Positions 15,128 to 24,809 are shown, counted from the stretch's first letter. The stretch: DNA of 64,000 nucleotides from Pseudomonadota bacterium (GCA_023388075.1 JAEWGX010000107.1:13251-77250); one strand, 5' to 3'. Notes: generated by a model from the letters alone, not told the origin. Translations and numbers: made by a program.

Positions 15128-15703
15128 ATGTTGTTTGACTTTCCGATCCCGCCGCCCGTTCCGCTGCCGGACGGGGTTGCGTACCAGCCGGAATTCCTCT
15201 CGGCGCAGGAGGAGGCTGCGCTGATCCAGCTCGTCGGCACGCTGGGTCTGCAGGCGCCCCGCTACAAGGCGTACACCGCGCGACGGCGCGTGGCGAGCTT
15301 CGGCGGCAGCTATGACTACGACAGCAACCGCCTGCTGCCGGCGGCGGAGCTGATCCCCGATCTGCATCCGCTGCGCGAACGGGTCGCCCGCTGGCTCGGC
15401 GTCGCGCCCGAGGCCATCGTGCATGCGCTGGTCGCGGAGTATCCGCCCGGCGCACCGCTTGGCTGGCATCGGGACGTGCCGGACTTCGAGGACATTGCCG
15501 GTGTTTCGCTGGGCGCCGAAGGCCTCATGCGATTTCGCCCATGGCCGGCGGTTCGGCCGAAACGCAGCGACATTCTCCGGCTGCGAGTGGCCCCTCGCTC
15601 GATCTATGCCATCCGCGGCACGGCGCGATGGCGATGGCAGCACAGCGTCGCGGCGGGTGAGGCGCGGCGCTGGTCGATCACCTTTCGCACCCGGCGCACG
15701 TAA
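15128..15703 (+). CDS. AlkB-like 2-oxoglutarate/Fe(II)-dependent dioxygenase
   Basis: Protein of 191 residues from the ATG at 15128; an in-frame GTG four codons earlier is possible and neither has a clear ribosome site. Iron ligands H114-x-D116 (G-W-H-R-D-V-P) and H172 (W-Q-H-S-V), and the 2-oxoglutarate arginines in R181-R-W-S-I-T-F-R, match the AlkB fold. 'YDSNRLLPAAELIP' corresponds to the nucleotide-recognition lid of AlkB homologues. The expected function is oxidative demethylation of alkylated nucleic acid. It ends 4 bases before the convergent ABC transporter gene. Confidence 0.9.
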   Translation: MLFDFPIPPPVPLPDGVAYQPEFLSAQEEAALIQLVGTLGLQAPRYKAYTARRRVASFGGSYDYDSNRLLPAAELIPDLHPLRERVARWLGVAPEAIVHALVAEYPPGAPLGWHRDVPDFEDIAGVSLGAEGLMRFRPWPAVRPKRSDILRLRVAPRSIYAIRGTARWRWQHSVAAGEARRWSITFRTRRT

Positions 15704-15707
15704 GCGT

Positions 15708-17579
15708 CTAGCTTCCCTCGGCCTCGGCCTCCGCTTCCCGCCCCTGCATCTCCCACAACTGCGCGTAGCGACCCCCGAGCGCGATCAGCTCCTCGTGCCG
15801 GCCGCTCTCCACTATCCGGCCCTCGTCGAGCACGACGATCCGGTCGGCATCCACGATGGTGGACAGCCGGTGCGCGATCACGAGCGTGGAGCGGTTGGCG
15901 GCGACCCGCGCCAGCGCTTCCTGGATCGCCTGCTCGTTCTTCGAATCGAGTGATGACGTGGCCTCGTCCAGGAGGAGGATCGGCGGATCCTTGAGCAGCA
16001 TGCGGGCGATCGCGACGCGTTGCTTCTCGCCACCGGAGAGCTTGAGGCCGCGCTCTCCCACCGGCGTATCCCAGCCCGCCGGCAGGCGCTGGATCAGGCC
16101 GTCCAGCTGCGCGGCGCGCGCCGCTGCCGCCACCTCCTCGTCCGACGCGTCCGGCCGGCCGTAGGCGATGTTGTAGCGGATGGTGTCGTTGAAGAGCACG
16201 GTGTCCTGCGGCACGATGCCGATCGCGCCACGCAGCGAATCCTGGGTTACGTCCCGGATGTCCTGCCCGTCGATGGTGATGGCGCCGCCGGACACGTCAT
16301 AGAAGCGAAACAGCAGCCGGGCGAGGGTCGACTTGCCGGCGCCGCTCGGGCCCACCACAGCCACGGTGCGGCCGGCCGGCACCTCGAAGCTCAAGCCCCG
16401 CAGCACCGGACGCCGCGGGTCGTAGGCGAAGTGCACCTCCTCGAACCGAACGGTCGCGCCGGAAATCCGCAGCGGCCGGGCGCCGGGCCGATCCGCCACT
16501 TCCTGGTGCTGCTCCAGCAGGCCGAAGAGCCGCTCCATGTCCGCCAGGCTCTGCTTGATCTCGCGATAGAGCATGCCGAGGAAGTTGAGCGGGATGTATA
16601 GCTGGATCATGAACGCGTTGACCAGCACCAGGTCGCCGATGGTCATGGAGCCGTCGACCACGCCCACGGTGGCGCGCCAGACCATCGCCGTCACCGCCAC
16701 GGCGATGATCGCGGACTGACCGACATTGAGCAGCGACAGCGTCGTCTGGCTCTTGATGGCGGCGCGCTCCCAACTCGCCATGCTTTCGTCGTAGCGCTTC
16801 GCCTCGAAGCCCTCGTTGCCAAAGTACTTCACCGTCTCGTAGTTCATCAGCGAATCCACGGCCTTCACGTTGGCGCGGGAGTCGAGCTCGTTCATCGCGC
16901 GGCGGTAGGCGGTCCGCCACTCGGTGACCACGATGGTGTAGACAATGTAGACCGCCAGCGCCACCAGGGTGATCAGCGTGAACGAGCGCTCGTAGTTCCA
17001 GGCGAGGTAGCCGAGCACCATGCTGATCTCGATCAGCGTTGGCAGGATGCTGTAGAGGGTATAGGAGACGATGCTGGAGACGCCGCGTGTGCCGCGCTCG
17101 ATGTCCCGCGTGAGGCCGCCGGTCTGCCGGTCGAGGTGAAAGCGCAGCGAAAGCGCGTGCAGGTGCCGGAAGACCTTCAGCGCGATCTCGCGCACCGTGC
17201 GTTGGGTGACCTTGGCGAATACGTACTCGCGCAACTCGGTGAAGGCAGTGGTGGACAGCCGCAGCAGGCCGTAGCCGACCACCAGCGCGACCGGCACCGC
17301 GAGGGCCGCGGTGCCGGCGCCGACGCCCGCTCCACCGCTCTCGCCGGTCAGCGCATCCACGATGCCCTTGAGGACGATCGGCACGCCGACATTGGCCGCC
17401 TTGGCGGCCACCAGGAACACGAGCGCGAGCCCGACCCGCCAGCGGAACTCCCACAGATACGGCAGCAGCCCCTTGAGCGTGGCCCATTCCGAGCGCGCGG
17501 CCTTGCGCGGGGCGCCGACGCCGATCGGTTGCTGGAAATCAGGGTTGGCCGCGGCGGAACGCGGCGATTGGCGACGCAT
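15708..17579 (-). CDS. Atm1/HMT1-type ABC exporter, permease and ATPase in one chain
   Basis: Protein of 623 residues with an N-terminal six-helix membrane domain (about 35-330) and a C-terminal ATPase: Walker A G-P-S-G-A-G-K-S near 410, signature L-S-G-G-E-K-Q-R near 514, Walker B I-L-L-L-D-E-A-T near 533, and H-loop I-A-H-R-L-S near 567. 'NVGVPIVLKGIVDAL' and 'NYETVKYFGNEGFEAKRYDE' are characteristic of the Atm1/ABCB7/HMT1 branch, which exports glutathione-linked metals or sulfur compounds. The start at 17579 is chosen because the family similarity begins shortly after it; the frame is open further upstream only as antisense of the next gene. Confidence 0.92.
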   Translation of the reverse strand: MRRQSPRSAAANPDFQQPIGVGAPRKAARSEWATLKGLLPYLWEFRWRVGLALVFLVAAKAANVGVPIVLKGIVDALTGESGGAGVGAGTAALAVPVALVVGYGLLRLSTTAFTELREYVFAKVTQRTVREIALKVFRHLHALSLRFHLDRQTGGLTRDIERGTRGVSSIVSYTLYSILPTLIEISMVLGYLAWNYERSFTLITLVALAVYIVYTIVVTEWRTAYRRAMNELDSRANVKAVDSLMNYETVKYFGNEGFEAKRYDESMASWERAAIKSQTTLSLLNVGQSAIIAVAVTAMVWRATVGVVDGSMTIGDLVLVNAFMIQLYIPLNFLGMLYREIKQSLADMERLFGLLEQHQEVADRPGARPLRISGATVRFEEVHFAYDPRRPVLRGLSFEVPAGRTVAVVGPSGAGKSTLARLLFRFYDVSGGAITIDGQDIRDVTQDSLRGAIGIVPQDTVLFNDTIRYNIAYGRPDASDEEVAAAARAAQLDGLIQRLPAGWDTPVGERGLKLSGGEKQRVAIARMLLKDPPILLLDEATSSLDSKNEQAIQEALARVAANRSTLVIAHRLSTIVDADRIVVLDEGRIVESGRHEELIALGGRYAQLWEMQGREAEAEAEGS

Positions 17580-17720
17580 GACTTGCTGTGGCTCTCCGGT
17601 CGGCTGGCGGTTCCGGCGCGACCTCTTCCAGCCCCGGTAGACATGGGGCCGATCCACATTATCGCAAGCCGGACCGGCGCGCCTTCTATCATGATTAGGT
17701 TTCACTTCCAACCGGCCCTG

Positions 17721-19022
17721 ATGAGTATTGCCAGCGTCTCGCCTCCTGCCGCCGTTTCCGCACCGGTCGCCGGCTCGGTCAAGCGGGCGTGCCGCGCAAC
17801 GCTGCTCGTCGTGCTCCTCGGCGCGCTGCTCCCGGGTGCACCAGCCGCTGCCCGGCAGCAACCGGTCGAGCGGCAGCTGCGCATCGTCACCTTCAATGCC
17901 GAGCACTTCATGTCGCCTGCCCGCTTCGAGGCCTGGCGCCGGTTCTGCGCGCCGCTGGGCTGGCGCGAGCCCGGCGAGTTGCGCGCCAAGGGCCAGTCGG
18001 TTCCGCGCCGGCCTGAGGCGCTGACCTATTGCAACGCGCTCGACGGCAGCGACGGCCGCGGACGCGCGATCTTCGCTCCGGTTCGCGACCAAGCACGCTG
18101 GCAGACGAAGACCGATGCGATCGCGGCGCTGCTGCGATCAGCCGACGCCGACGTCGTGCTGCTTCAGGAGGTCTCCGACGCCGAAGCGGCGCGCATCCTG
18201 CTCGGTCCCGGCTACCGCGTGGCGAGCACTGCCGAGCTGTGGCACGGGCACGAAATCGGGCAGAACCTCGCGATCGGCTGGCGCCCCGACGTCGGTGTCA
18301 CCTCCGCAGTGGTCACCAGGACCGGACCGGGCGCTCCGGATCCGCTCGGCGCAAGGCTGGAGCTCGTGGAGGCGATCTCGCAGGCCGGGCCGGACGGACG
18401 GCGCACGCGTCCCGGGCTGGCCTTGATCCTGGAGCTGGGCGGCGGCCGCCGGCTCGCGATCCTCAACCTGCATCTGAAGGCCGGCTGCCGCCAGGGCAGG
18501 CTCGACGAGGTGACCAGCCGGGCGCCGGAGCGGGCGTTCCGCCGCCGCGAAGCCTGCGCGGTGTTTCGGCAGCAGGTGCCGCCGCTGGAACGGTGGGCCG
18601 ACGAGAAGCTGCGCGACGGCTACGGCGTCGTGATCGCCGGGGACTTCAACCGCGACCTCCTGCGCGAGATCCGGGAGCGCATGCCGGCCCGTTCCGACGG
18701 CAGCGATGCCGCCCGGACGGCATCGCCGGCCCGCATCGCAAGCCTGGTGGCGGAGCTGAGCGACGAGGACCCGCCGGCCGCGTGGTTCTCCCTCGTCCGC
18801 TCGGGCCGCTACAGCCAGTTGGCCGATTGTCACCGACGCATCGACAACTTCCTGTTGAGCCGCAACCTGGAGCCCTGGCTGGCGGCGCCGCTGTCGCGGC
18901 TCGCCACCGTGGTGGTGCCGTTCGGCGAGCCGGTCTCGCTCGACCGCCCTCGACCGAGCGACCACTGCCCGCATCTGCTGCGGTTGCCGCTGCGCCCGGC
19001 GGACCCGGCCGGGCGGCGCTAA
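17721..19022 (+). CDS. Exported endonuclease/exonuclease/phosphatase-family protein
   Basis: Protein of 433 residues from 17721 (an ATG ten codons earlier is possible). Residues 25-50 form a signal peptide ending near A-A-A-R. The DNase I-like metal-phosphoesterase fold is shown by F-N-A-E-H-F, the catalytic Glu in V-V-L-L-Q-E-V-S, N-L-H-L-K, the A-G-D-F-N-R-D block, and the final P-S-D-H-C-P-H with the general-base His. Substrates in this superfamily range from nucleic acids to phospholipids and sugar phosphates; this one acts outside the cytoplasm. It is divergent from the ABC exporter. Confidence 0.85.
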   Translation: MSIASVSPPAAVSAPVAGSVKRACRATLLVVLLGALLPGAPAAARQQPVERQLRIVTFNAEHFMSPARFEAWRRFCAPLGWREPGELRAKGQSVPRRPEALTYCNALDGSDGRGRAIFAPVRDQARWQTKTDAIAALLRSADADVVLLQEVSDAEAARILLGPGYRVASTAELWHGHEIGQNLAIGWRPDVGVTSAVVTRTGPGAPDPLGARLELVEAISQAGPDGRRTRPGLALILELGGGRRLAILNLHLKAGCRQGRLDEVTSRAPERAFRRREACAVFRQQVPPLERWADEKLRDGYGVVIAGDFNRDLLREIRERMPARSDGSDAARTASPARIASLVAELSDEDPPAAWFSLVRSGRYSQLADCHRRIDNFLLSRNLEPWLAAPLSRLATVVVPFGEPVSLDRPRPSDHCPHLLRLPLRPADPAGRR

Positions 19023-19058
19023 CATGACCGCCACCCAGCGCGATACACGGAACCGACC

Positions 19059-19496
19059 ATGGCCACCTTATCTTCCACCGAGGCGCGGCGCACGCGCAAT
19101 CTGCACGAGGACCTGCCGGCCGGCTGCGCGCCGGTGTTGAGGGTGGTACCGATGCCGGCGGACGCCAACCAGCACGGCGACATCTTCGGGGGATGGATCA
19201 TGTCCCAGGTCGACATCGCCGGCGGCGTGGTTGCGGCGGAGCGCGCCCGCGGACGAGTCGCGACGGTCGCGGTCAACTCGTTCGCGTTCAAGGAGCCGGT
19301 GATGATCGGCGATCGCGTGAGCTTCTACGCGGAGGTGACCCGCGTCGGCCGCACCTCGATTACGGTGAATGTCGAGGTCTTCGCCGAACGCAACCCGGCG
19401 GAGCGCGAGGTGGTGAAGGTCACCGAGGCGACGCTGACCTACGTCGCCACGGATTCGGAGCGGCGTCCGCGGCCGGTTCCCGCGCAAGCGGATTGA
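19059..19496 (+). CDS. Acyl-CoA thioesterase, hotdog fold (YciA-like)
   Basis: Protein of 145 residues, the YciA length. The motif N-x-H-G-D-I-F-G-G-W-I-M-S-Q-V-D-I-A-G (residues 38-55) carries the catalytic Asp and the start of the hotdog helix; 'FKEPVMIGDRVSFYAEV' and 'VTEATLTYVA' are further family blocks. It hydrolyses acyl-CoA thioesters in the cytoplasm, usually of broad chain-length range. It follows the nuclease-like gene by 36 bases and may be co-transcribed with it. Confidence 0.92.
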   Translation: MATLSSTEARRTRNLHEDLPAGCAPVLRVVPMPADANQHGDIFGGWIMSQVDIAGGVVAAERARGRVATVAVNSFAFKEPVMIGDRVSFYAEVTRVGRTSITVNVEVFAERNPAEREVVKVTEATLTYVATDSERRPRPVPAQAD

Positions 19497-19524
19497 GCCG
19501 CGTTCGCCGGATTGCGGCGCTTGG

Positions 19525-20040
19525 CTACGCCCGTGCGCCCGTCGCGTCGTCCGCGAGCAGCATGTCGATGTGTGCGATGCCGTCCTCCAGGTACGGCTCC
19601 GACGCCCGCTCGAACCCCAGCGACTCGTAGAAGGCGGCGAGGTGCGACTGCGCGGCCAGGCGCAGGGTGTGCCCCGGATGATTGCGCCGCGCCGCGCCGA
19701 TCGCCACGATCATGAGCTCCCGCCCGATGCCCTGGCCGCGGTGCGACGAGGACACGCACACGCGACCGATCGAGGGCTCGGCGAAGCGCACGGCGGGTGG
19801 CAGGATGCGCGCGGTGGCCATCACCGGGCCGGCGAGCTCCCCCGCGCCGGGCTTCGGCGGACTGCCCGATGCCGGCAGGCTGCCGATGACGATCAGCGCC
19901 TGCGGGTCCGCACCGTCCAGATCGAGATAGAGGCACTGCTGCTCGAGCACGAAGACGCGGCTGCGTAGCGAAAGCGCCTGATAGAGCAGCAGCGGCGGTG
20001 CCTGCACGTATGGCACGCAGAGCCACTGGAGCGACGACAT
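19525..20040 (-). CDS. GNAT-family acetyltransferase, ElaA-like
   Basis: Protein of 171 residues from 20040; an in-frame ATG 19 codons earlier exists, but ElaA proteins begin with an L-Q-W strand directly after the start as seen here. 'LRSRVFVLEQQCLYLDLDGAD' is the ElaA signature, and R-G-Q-G-I-G is the acetyl-CoA pyrophosphate loop. The substrate of ElaA proteins is not established. It is convergent with the thioesterase gene, and its 5' side faces a 260-bp interval before the EamA transporter. Confidence 0.88.
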   Translation of the reverse strand: MSSLQWLCVPYVQAPPLLLYQALSLRSRVFVLEQQCLYLDLDGADPQALIVIGSLPASGSPPKPGAGELAGPVMATARILPPAVRFAEPSIGRVCVSSSHRGQGIGRELMIVAIGAARRNHPGHTLRLAAQSHLAAFYESLGFERASEPYLEDGIAHIDMLLADDATGARA

Positions 20041-20300
20041 GGCGGGGGAAGAGGGCGACGGCTTCTGCACGCGGGATCCGGAGTCGGTAGGCAGCATCGT
20101 CGATCGGCGGTCGGGCCCAGCGCGACCCGGACCCGGAGGAGCGGGAAAGCCTCCGACAATTCACCGGGACTGTCAAGGCGGACCCTGGCAGCTGGCCAAC
20201 GGGACACCGGGCCGGTTCGATGCCCGGACCAGCCCCGACCGTCCGCACGTCCGGAGCCTGCGCTGGTGCCGGCGGTGCCGCGGAGCGACACAATCGCGGG

Positions 20301-21212
20301 ATGCAGGAATCTCCGAACGCCCGCGGCGCGGGCGGTCGATTGCCCGCCGCGGTGGTGGCGAGCCTTGCCGCGACCTGGATCATCTGGGGATCGACCTATC
20401 TCGCCATCCGCTTCGCGCTGGTGAGCCTGCCGCCGTTCCTGCAGATGGGCTCGCGCTTCCTGACCGCCGGCGGGCTGCTGATGGCCTGGATGATCGTGGT
20501 TCGGCGCGCGCGGTGGCCCAGCCGCGTTCAGTGGCGCAACGCCACCGTCGTCGGCACCTTGATGCTTGGCGGCGGCATGGGCGGTACCGCATTCGCCGAG
20601 CAGACCATCGGCTCCGGGCTGGTGGTCGCCTTCATCGCGATCGTGCCGGTGATGATCGTCGCGTTCGGCATCCTCTGGCGGGTCCATCCAAGCGGCCGCG
20701 AGCTCGCCGGCATCGCGATCGGCCTGGCCGGCGTGCTGATGCTGGTGCAGGGCAACGGGTTCCAGTCATCACCCGCGGGATTGGCGGCGTTGGTGATCGC
20801 CTGCATCACCTGGTCGCTCGGCAGCGTGCTCAGCCAGCACGCGCTGCCGCTCGCGCCCGGGGCGACCGGCTTCGCGAGCGAGATGCTGTGCGGCGGGCTC
20901 GTCCTCCTGGCAATGAGCTGGATTGCCGGCGAATGGCCGACGCTCGCGGCGCAGTGGCCGCCGACCACCGGAGCCGTCCTCGCCTGGGTCTACCTGGTGG
21001 TCTTCGGGTCGCTGATCGCGTTCAACGCCTACATGTACCTGCTCGCGACCGTGCCGGCGGGGCTCGCCGCCAGCTACACCTTCGTGAACCCGCTGATCGG
21101 CCTCGCGCTCGGCGTCACCTGGGGCGCAGAGGTGGTGAGCGGCTACGAATGGGTCGCCGCCGGCGTCGTGCTCACCGGCGTCGTCGTGCTCCTCACCGCC
21201 CGCCGTCGATAG
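20301..21212 (+). CDS. EamA/DMT-family inner-membrane transporter (YedA-like)
   Basis: Protein of 303 residues from 20301. Ten hydrophobic helices in two EamA repeats are visible; the first repeat opens with 'WIIWGSTYLAIRFAL' and the second with 'VIACITWSLGSVLSQH', and the end 'ASYTFVNPLIGLALG' is the typical ninth helix. Members export amino acids or other metabolites or drugs; specificity cannot be read. An in-frame start at 20220 would add 27 residues without membrane character. Confidence 0.88.
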   Translation: MQESPNARGAGGRLPAAVVASLAATWIIWGSTYLAIRFALVSLPPFLQMGSRFLTAGGLLMAWMIVVRRARWPSRVQWRNATVVGTLMLGGGMGGTAFAEQTIGSGLVVAFIAIVPVMIVAFGILWRVHPSGRELAGIAIGLAGVLMLVQGNGFQSSPAGLAALVIACITWSLGSVLSQHALPLAPGATGFASEMLCGGLVLLAMSWIAGEWPTLAAQWPPTTGAVLAWVYLVVFGSLIAFNAYMYLLATVPAGLAASYTFVNPLIGLALGVTWGAEVVSGYEWVAAGVVLTGVVVLLTARRR

Positions 21213-22277
21213 TCAGTCGAGCGAGATCCGGTACTTCTCGATGAGCGGTTGCCAGCGGGCAAGGTCCGCCGCGACCGCCTCGGCCATCTCCTTCGGCGTG
21301 CTGGCAACCGGCTCCATGTAGACGCGCGCGAGCGCCTCCTGGACCGGCGGCATCTTCATGATCTCGACCACCTCGCCGTGCAGCCGGTCGATGATCGGCT
21401 GCGGCGTGCCGGCCGGGGCGACCATCCCCATCCACGCGTCGGCCTGGACGTTCTCGATGCCGGCTTCGGCCAGCGTCGGCACGTCCGGCATCAGGGCCGA
21501 GCGCTTGGCGGAGGTCACCGCGAGCGCGCGCAGCTTGCCCGCCTTGATCTGCCCGATCACCGCCGCCGGCGGCAGGCAAGCAAGCTGGGCCTGCTTGCCC
21601 AGCAGCGCCGCCACCGCGTCGCCCGACGAGCGATAGGCGACGTGGACGATGTCGGTGCCGCTTCGCACCGCGACCAGCTGCATGGCGAGGTGCGAGATGC
21701 TGCCCGGGCCCATGGAGGAATAGTTGTACTTGCCGGGGTCCTTGCGCAGCGCCTCGAGCAGCGCCGGCATGGTGTCGCCGGAGACTTCGTCGGTCGCGAC
21801 GATCACGCTCGGCTGCGTCGCCAGTATCGAGACGGGCGCGATCTCGCGGGCCGGATCGTAGGCGAGATTCTTGTACAGCACGGTGTTGGCACCGAGAGGA
21901 CCCGAGATGGTCACCCCCAGCGTGTATCCATCCGGCTTGGCCTTGGCGACCGTCGCCGTGCCGACGTTGCCACCGGCGCCGGGCTTGTTCTCCACGATGA
22001 ACGGCTGGCCAAGCCGCTTGCCCAGCTGGTCGGTCACCAGCCTGGCGACCACGTCGGGCGTCGAGCCGGGACCGAACGGCACGACCACCTTCACCGTCGC
22101 GGCCGGCCAGGCCGCCTCCTGGGCCTGGACGGAGGCCATGCCGAGCATCGACACGGCCACGGCGGCGAGCAGCAACGGACGGCGGGCCGGGACGCGGCGG
22201 GGACGCGCACGGTCGTCGGCCGGGCCGGCGGCGCCAGGCCCGAAGGGGGCGAAAGTGGGTGGCAGCGGGTTCATCAT
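21213..22277 (-). CDS. Bug-family (TctC) substrate-binding protein
   Basis: Protein of 354 residues starting at 22277 (or the next codon, 22274), with AGGAGG 5-8 bases upstream. An unusually long, proline/arginine-rich N-terminal region of about 30 residues precedes the signal helix and its cleavage site A-Q-A near residue 53. Mature motifs: 'VKVVVPFGPGSTPDVVAR', 'VENKPGAGG', 'DVPTLAEAG'. A periplasmic receptor for a small carboxylate. Divergent from the nitronate monooxygenase with 102 bp between starts; abuts the EamA gene end without a gap. Confidence 0.9.
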   Translation of the reverse strand: MMNPLPPTFAPFGPGAAGPADDRARPRRVPARRPLLLAAVAVSMLGMASVQAQEAAWPAATVKVVVPFGPGSTPDVVARLVTDQLGKRLGQPFIVENKPGAGGNVGTATVAKAKPDGYTLGVTISGPLGANTVLYKNLAYDPAREIAPVSILATQPSVIVATDEVSGDTMPALLEALRKDPGKYNYSSMGPGSISHLAMQLVAVRSGTDIVHVAYRSSGDAVAALLGKQAQLACLPPAAVIGQIKAGKLRALAVTSAKRSALMPDVPTLAEAGIENVQADAWMGMVAPAGTPQPIIDRLHGEVVEIMKMPPVQEALARVYMEPVASTPKEMAEAVAADLARWQPLIEKYRISLD

Positions 22278-22379
22278 GGTTCCTCCTCTTGCGGGACGCG
22301 ATCGCCCGCATTCTCGCACCGCCACCGGGCCCCGAGGAACCGCGCCGCTACAATGCCCCGCAACCCTGGAGACCGAGGC

Positions 22380-23342
22380 ATGGACAAGCAGGAACTGAAG
22401 CGGCGGCTCGCCATTCCGGTGATCGGCGCGCCGCTCTTCATCATTTCCAATCCCGACCTGGTGCTTGCCCAGTGCACCTCGGGCATCGTCGGCGCCTTTC
22501 CCGCGCTCAACGCCCGTCCCGCGGAGCAGCTCGAGGCATGGCTCGAGCGGATCACCGGCGAGCTCGCCGCCTGGGACCGCGACCATCCCGACCGCCCCGC
22601 CGCCCCGTTCGCCATCAACCAGATCGTGCACAAGTCGAACTCGCGACTGCAGCACGACCTTGAGCTCACCGTGAAGTACAAGGTCCCGATCGTGATCACC
22701 TCGCTCGGCGCGCGCACCGACGTGAACGACGCGGTCCACTCCTATGGCGGCATGGTGCTGCACGACGTGATCAACCAGCGCTTCGCCCGCAAGGCGATCG
22801 AGAAGGGCGCCGACGGCCTGATCCTGGTCGCGGCCGGCGCCGGCGGCCATGCCGGCGTGCAATCGCCATTTGCCCTGGTGCAGGAGACGCGGCGCTGGTT
22901 CGACGGTCCGATCGTGCTCTCCGGGGCGATCGCCACCGGACGCGCCGTGCTTGCCGCCGAGGCCATGGGCGCGGACTTCGCCTACATGGGCTCCGCCTTC
23001 ATCGCCACCCGCGAGGCCAATGCGCCGCAGGCCTACAAGCAGGCGATCGTCGAGGGCAGTGCGGAGGACATCATCTACAGCAGCCTGTTCACCGGCGTGC
23101 ACGGCAACTACCTGCGCGCCTCGGTCGTCGCCGCGGGCCTGGATCCGGACAACCTGCCCGAAGGCAGCCCGAGCCAGATGGACTTCGACGCCGGTGGCAG
23201 CAAGGCCGTCAAGGCCTGGCGCGACATCTGGGGATCCGGCCAGGGCATCGGCGCGATCGACGACGTGCCCGATGCCGCACAGCGGGTGGCGCGGCTGGTC
23301 GCCGAGTACCGGGCGGCAAAGCAGGCGCTGCTGGCGTCGTAG
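22380..23342 (+). CDS. Nitronate monooxygenase (2-nitropropane dioxygenase family), FMN enzyme
   Basis: Protein of 320 residues. The start at 22380 has GGAG 8 bases upstream; an in-frame ATG nine codons earlier is less likely. The TIM barrel begins 'IPVIGAPLFIISNPDLVLAQ'. The FMN-contacting and catalytic block G-A-G-G-H-A-G has His157, the base used on alkyl nitronates, and 'LSGAIATGRAVLAAEAMGADFAYMGSAFIAT' is the phosphate-binding end. It detoxifies nitronates such as propionate-3-nitronate to the carbonyl compound and nitrite. Divergent Bug receptor upstream may be functionally linked. Confidence 0.9.
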   Translation: MDKQELKRRLAIPVIGAPLFIISNPDLVLAQCTSGIVGAFPALNARPAEQLEAWLERITGELAAWDRDHPDRPAAPFAINQIVHKSNSRLQHDLELTVKYKVPIVITSLGARTDVNDAVHSYGGMVLHDVINQRFARKAIEKGADGLILVAAGAGGHAGVQSPFALVQETRRWFDGPIVLSGAIATGRAVLAAEAMGADFAYMGSAFIATREANAPQAYKQAIVEGSAEDIIYSSLFTGVHGNYLRASVVAAGLDPDNLPEGSPSQMDFDAGGSKAVKAWRDIWGSGQGIGAIDDVPDAAQRVARLVAEYRAAKQALLAS

Positions 23343-23354
23343 CAGGCGGTCCGC

Positions 23355-24809
23355 TCAACGACCGCTCGCGGCCTCGCGGCCGGCCACCGCGCCACCCGCG
23401 ATCGCCGAAAGGAGGCCGTTGCCCGAGAGGTAGCCGGACGGATGATTGCCGGACACACCGCGTGCCGCGCCACCGGCGGCGAAGAGGTTGGGGAGCGGGC
23501 GCAGCGCGCCATCCGGCGAACGCGCGAGCACCCGGCACTGTCCATCGATAGCAAGGCCGCCCTGCGTGTGGAACAGCGCGCCGGTGACACGGGCGGCCCG
23601 ATAGGGGGGCCTCAGCCGCTGCGACGGGTCGAAACGCCGCCCGTGCGCGTCCTGCAGCGACAGGTCGCACGAGTGCGCGGTGTCCAGCAACGTGGCCGCG
23701 ATCGCGTCCGGGGGGCAGCCGATCAGGGCGGCCAGCGCGGCCGCATCCGGCGCAATGCGGATGGCGCCGGCGGTGACCGCATCCCGATAGTCCGGGAAAT
23801 CGAGGGCGAACCGGTGGATCGTGTCGTCGTAGACGTTCCAGGCCACGCCGCCGGGCTGTGCCAGCACCTGCTCCGCCGCCTCCGAGTAGCCCTGGTGCTC
23901 GTTCCAGAAGCGCACGCCGTGCGCGTTGACCTGGATGCCACCCTTCATCAGCAATGCCCAGGTAAGCAGGATCCCGTGCGGAACGGCGACCGACCCATGG
24001 CCCTGGTAGCCGCCCATGTCGGCGAGCTCGGCGCCGAGCGCTTCGCCCCAGTGCACGACGTCGCCCTGGTTGCCGGCATGGCCGAAGTAGAGTCCCTGGC
24101 TCGCCCGCGGGATGAAGCGCGAGACGAGCGCCGGGTTGCCGCCGAAGCCGTTGCAGGCGAGGACCACCGCCTGGCAGCCGAGATACTCGACGGTGCCGTC
24201 GGGCCGTTGGATGCCCAGCGCGGTCGCGCGACGCGACGCGTCGACGAACAGGTAGCGCACCAGGGCATCGTTGACGCAGTCGGCGCCGGCGACGGTCGCC
24301 GCCTCCCGCAGCGCCACGACCAGCGCCGCGCCGGTACGCGCAGGCAGCGTATGCATGCGCGGCACGCGGTGTCCCGGGTAGAGGAAACCTTCCAGCACTT
24401 CGAACGGCAGGCCGAAGTCGTCCGCGAGCGTCTCGATCGCCCCTGCGATCTCCTGCGTGTAGCGGGCGACCAGCAACGGATCCGCGCCGCCGTGGGACTT
24501 GGCGACGATGTCCGCTGCAAAGCCGGCCGCCGAGTCGTGGATGCCGCGAGCCTTCTGCATGCGGGTGCCGCCGGCCGGGACGAAGCCGGAGGAGAGCGCG
24601 GTCGAGCCCTGGTTGGATCCGTCCCGCTCGAGCACCAGCACGTCGGTCGCGCCGTGACGACGCGCCCAGGTGGCGGCGGTCAGGCCGCAGGCGCCGCCAC
24701 CCACCACGGCCACCTCGCAGACGAGATCGACGGCCGGCGGCACGCCACGGACTACTCGGGCCTGCGAGGGATCCGCGGGCGACGCGGGCCGGTGGGCAGT
24801 GCTCGTCAT
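23355..24809 (-). CDS. FAD-dependent oxidoreductase of the fumarate reductase / 3-ketosteroid dehydrogenase superfamily
   Basis: Protein of 484 residues. The dinucleotide-binding start V-A-V-V-G-G-G-A-C-G-L-T-A-A (about 33-46) and the closing block 'NHPSGYLSGNGLLSAIAGGAVAG' mark the FAD_binding_2 superfamily. 'ERDGSNQGSTALSSGF' and 'VLACNGFGGN' are also typical. Members remove or add hydrogens at a C-C bond next to a carbonyl. It is the last gene of a seven-gene operon with a Liv ABC importer and a cyclic amidohydrolase, overlapping the LivF stop by 4 bases, so it probably acts on the imported compound or a downstream intermediate. Confidence 0.88.
   Translation of the reverse strand: MTSTAHRPASPADPSQARVVRGVPPAVDLVCEVAVVGGGACGLTAATWARRHGATDVLVLERDGSNQGSTALSSGFVPAGGTRMQKARGIHDSAAGFAADIVAKSHGGADPLLVARYTQEIAGAIETLADDFGLPFEVLEGFLYPGHRVPRMHTLPARTGAALVVALREAATVAGADCVNDALVRYLFVDASRRATALGIQRPDGTVEYLGCQAVVLACNGFGGNPALVSRFIPRASQGLYFGHAGNQGDVVHWGEALGAELADMGGYQGHGSVAVPHGILLTWALLMKGGIQVNAHGVRFWNEHQGYSEAAEQVLAQPGGVAWNVYDDTIHRFALDFPDYRDAVTAGAIRIAPDAAALAALIGCPPDAIAATLLDTAHSCDLSLQDAHGRRFDPSQRLRPPYRAARVTGALFHTQGGLAIDGQCRVLARSPDGALRPLPNLFAAGGAARGVSGNHPSGYLSGNGLLSAIAGGAVAGREAASGR

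Noticed and set aside
17136..17690. Long N-terminal extension of the exported phosphoesterase frame
   Set aside because: It runs antisense through the ABC exporter gene and would bury the signal peptide; the start at 17721 gives a normal exported protein.
21249..22352. Frame extending the nitronate monooxygenase gene about 370 codons upstream
   Set aside because: It is antisense to the Bug receptor gene; the barrel begins right after the ATG at 22380.
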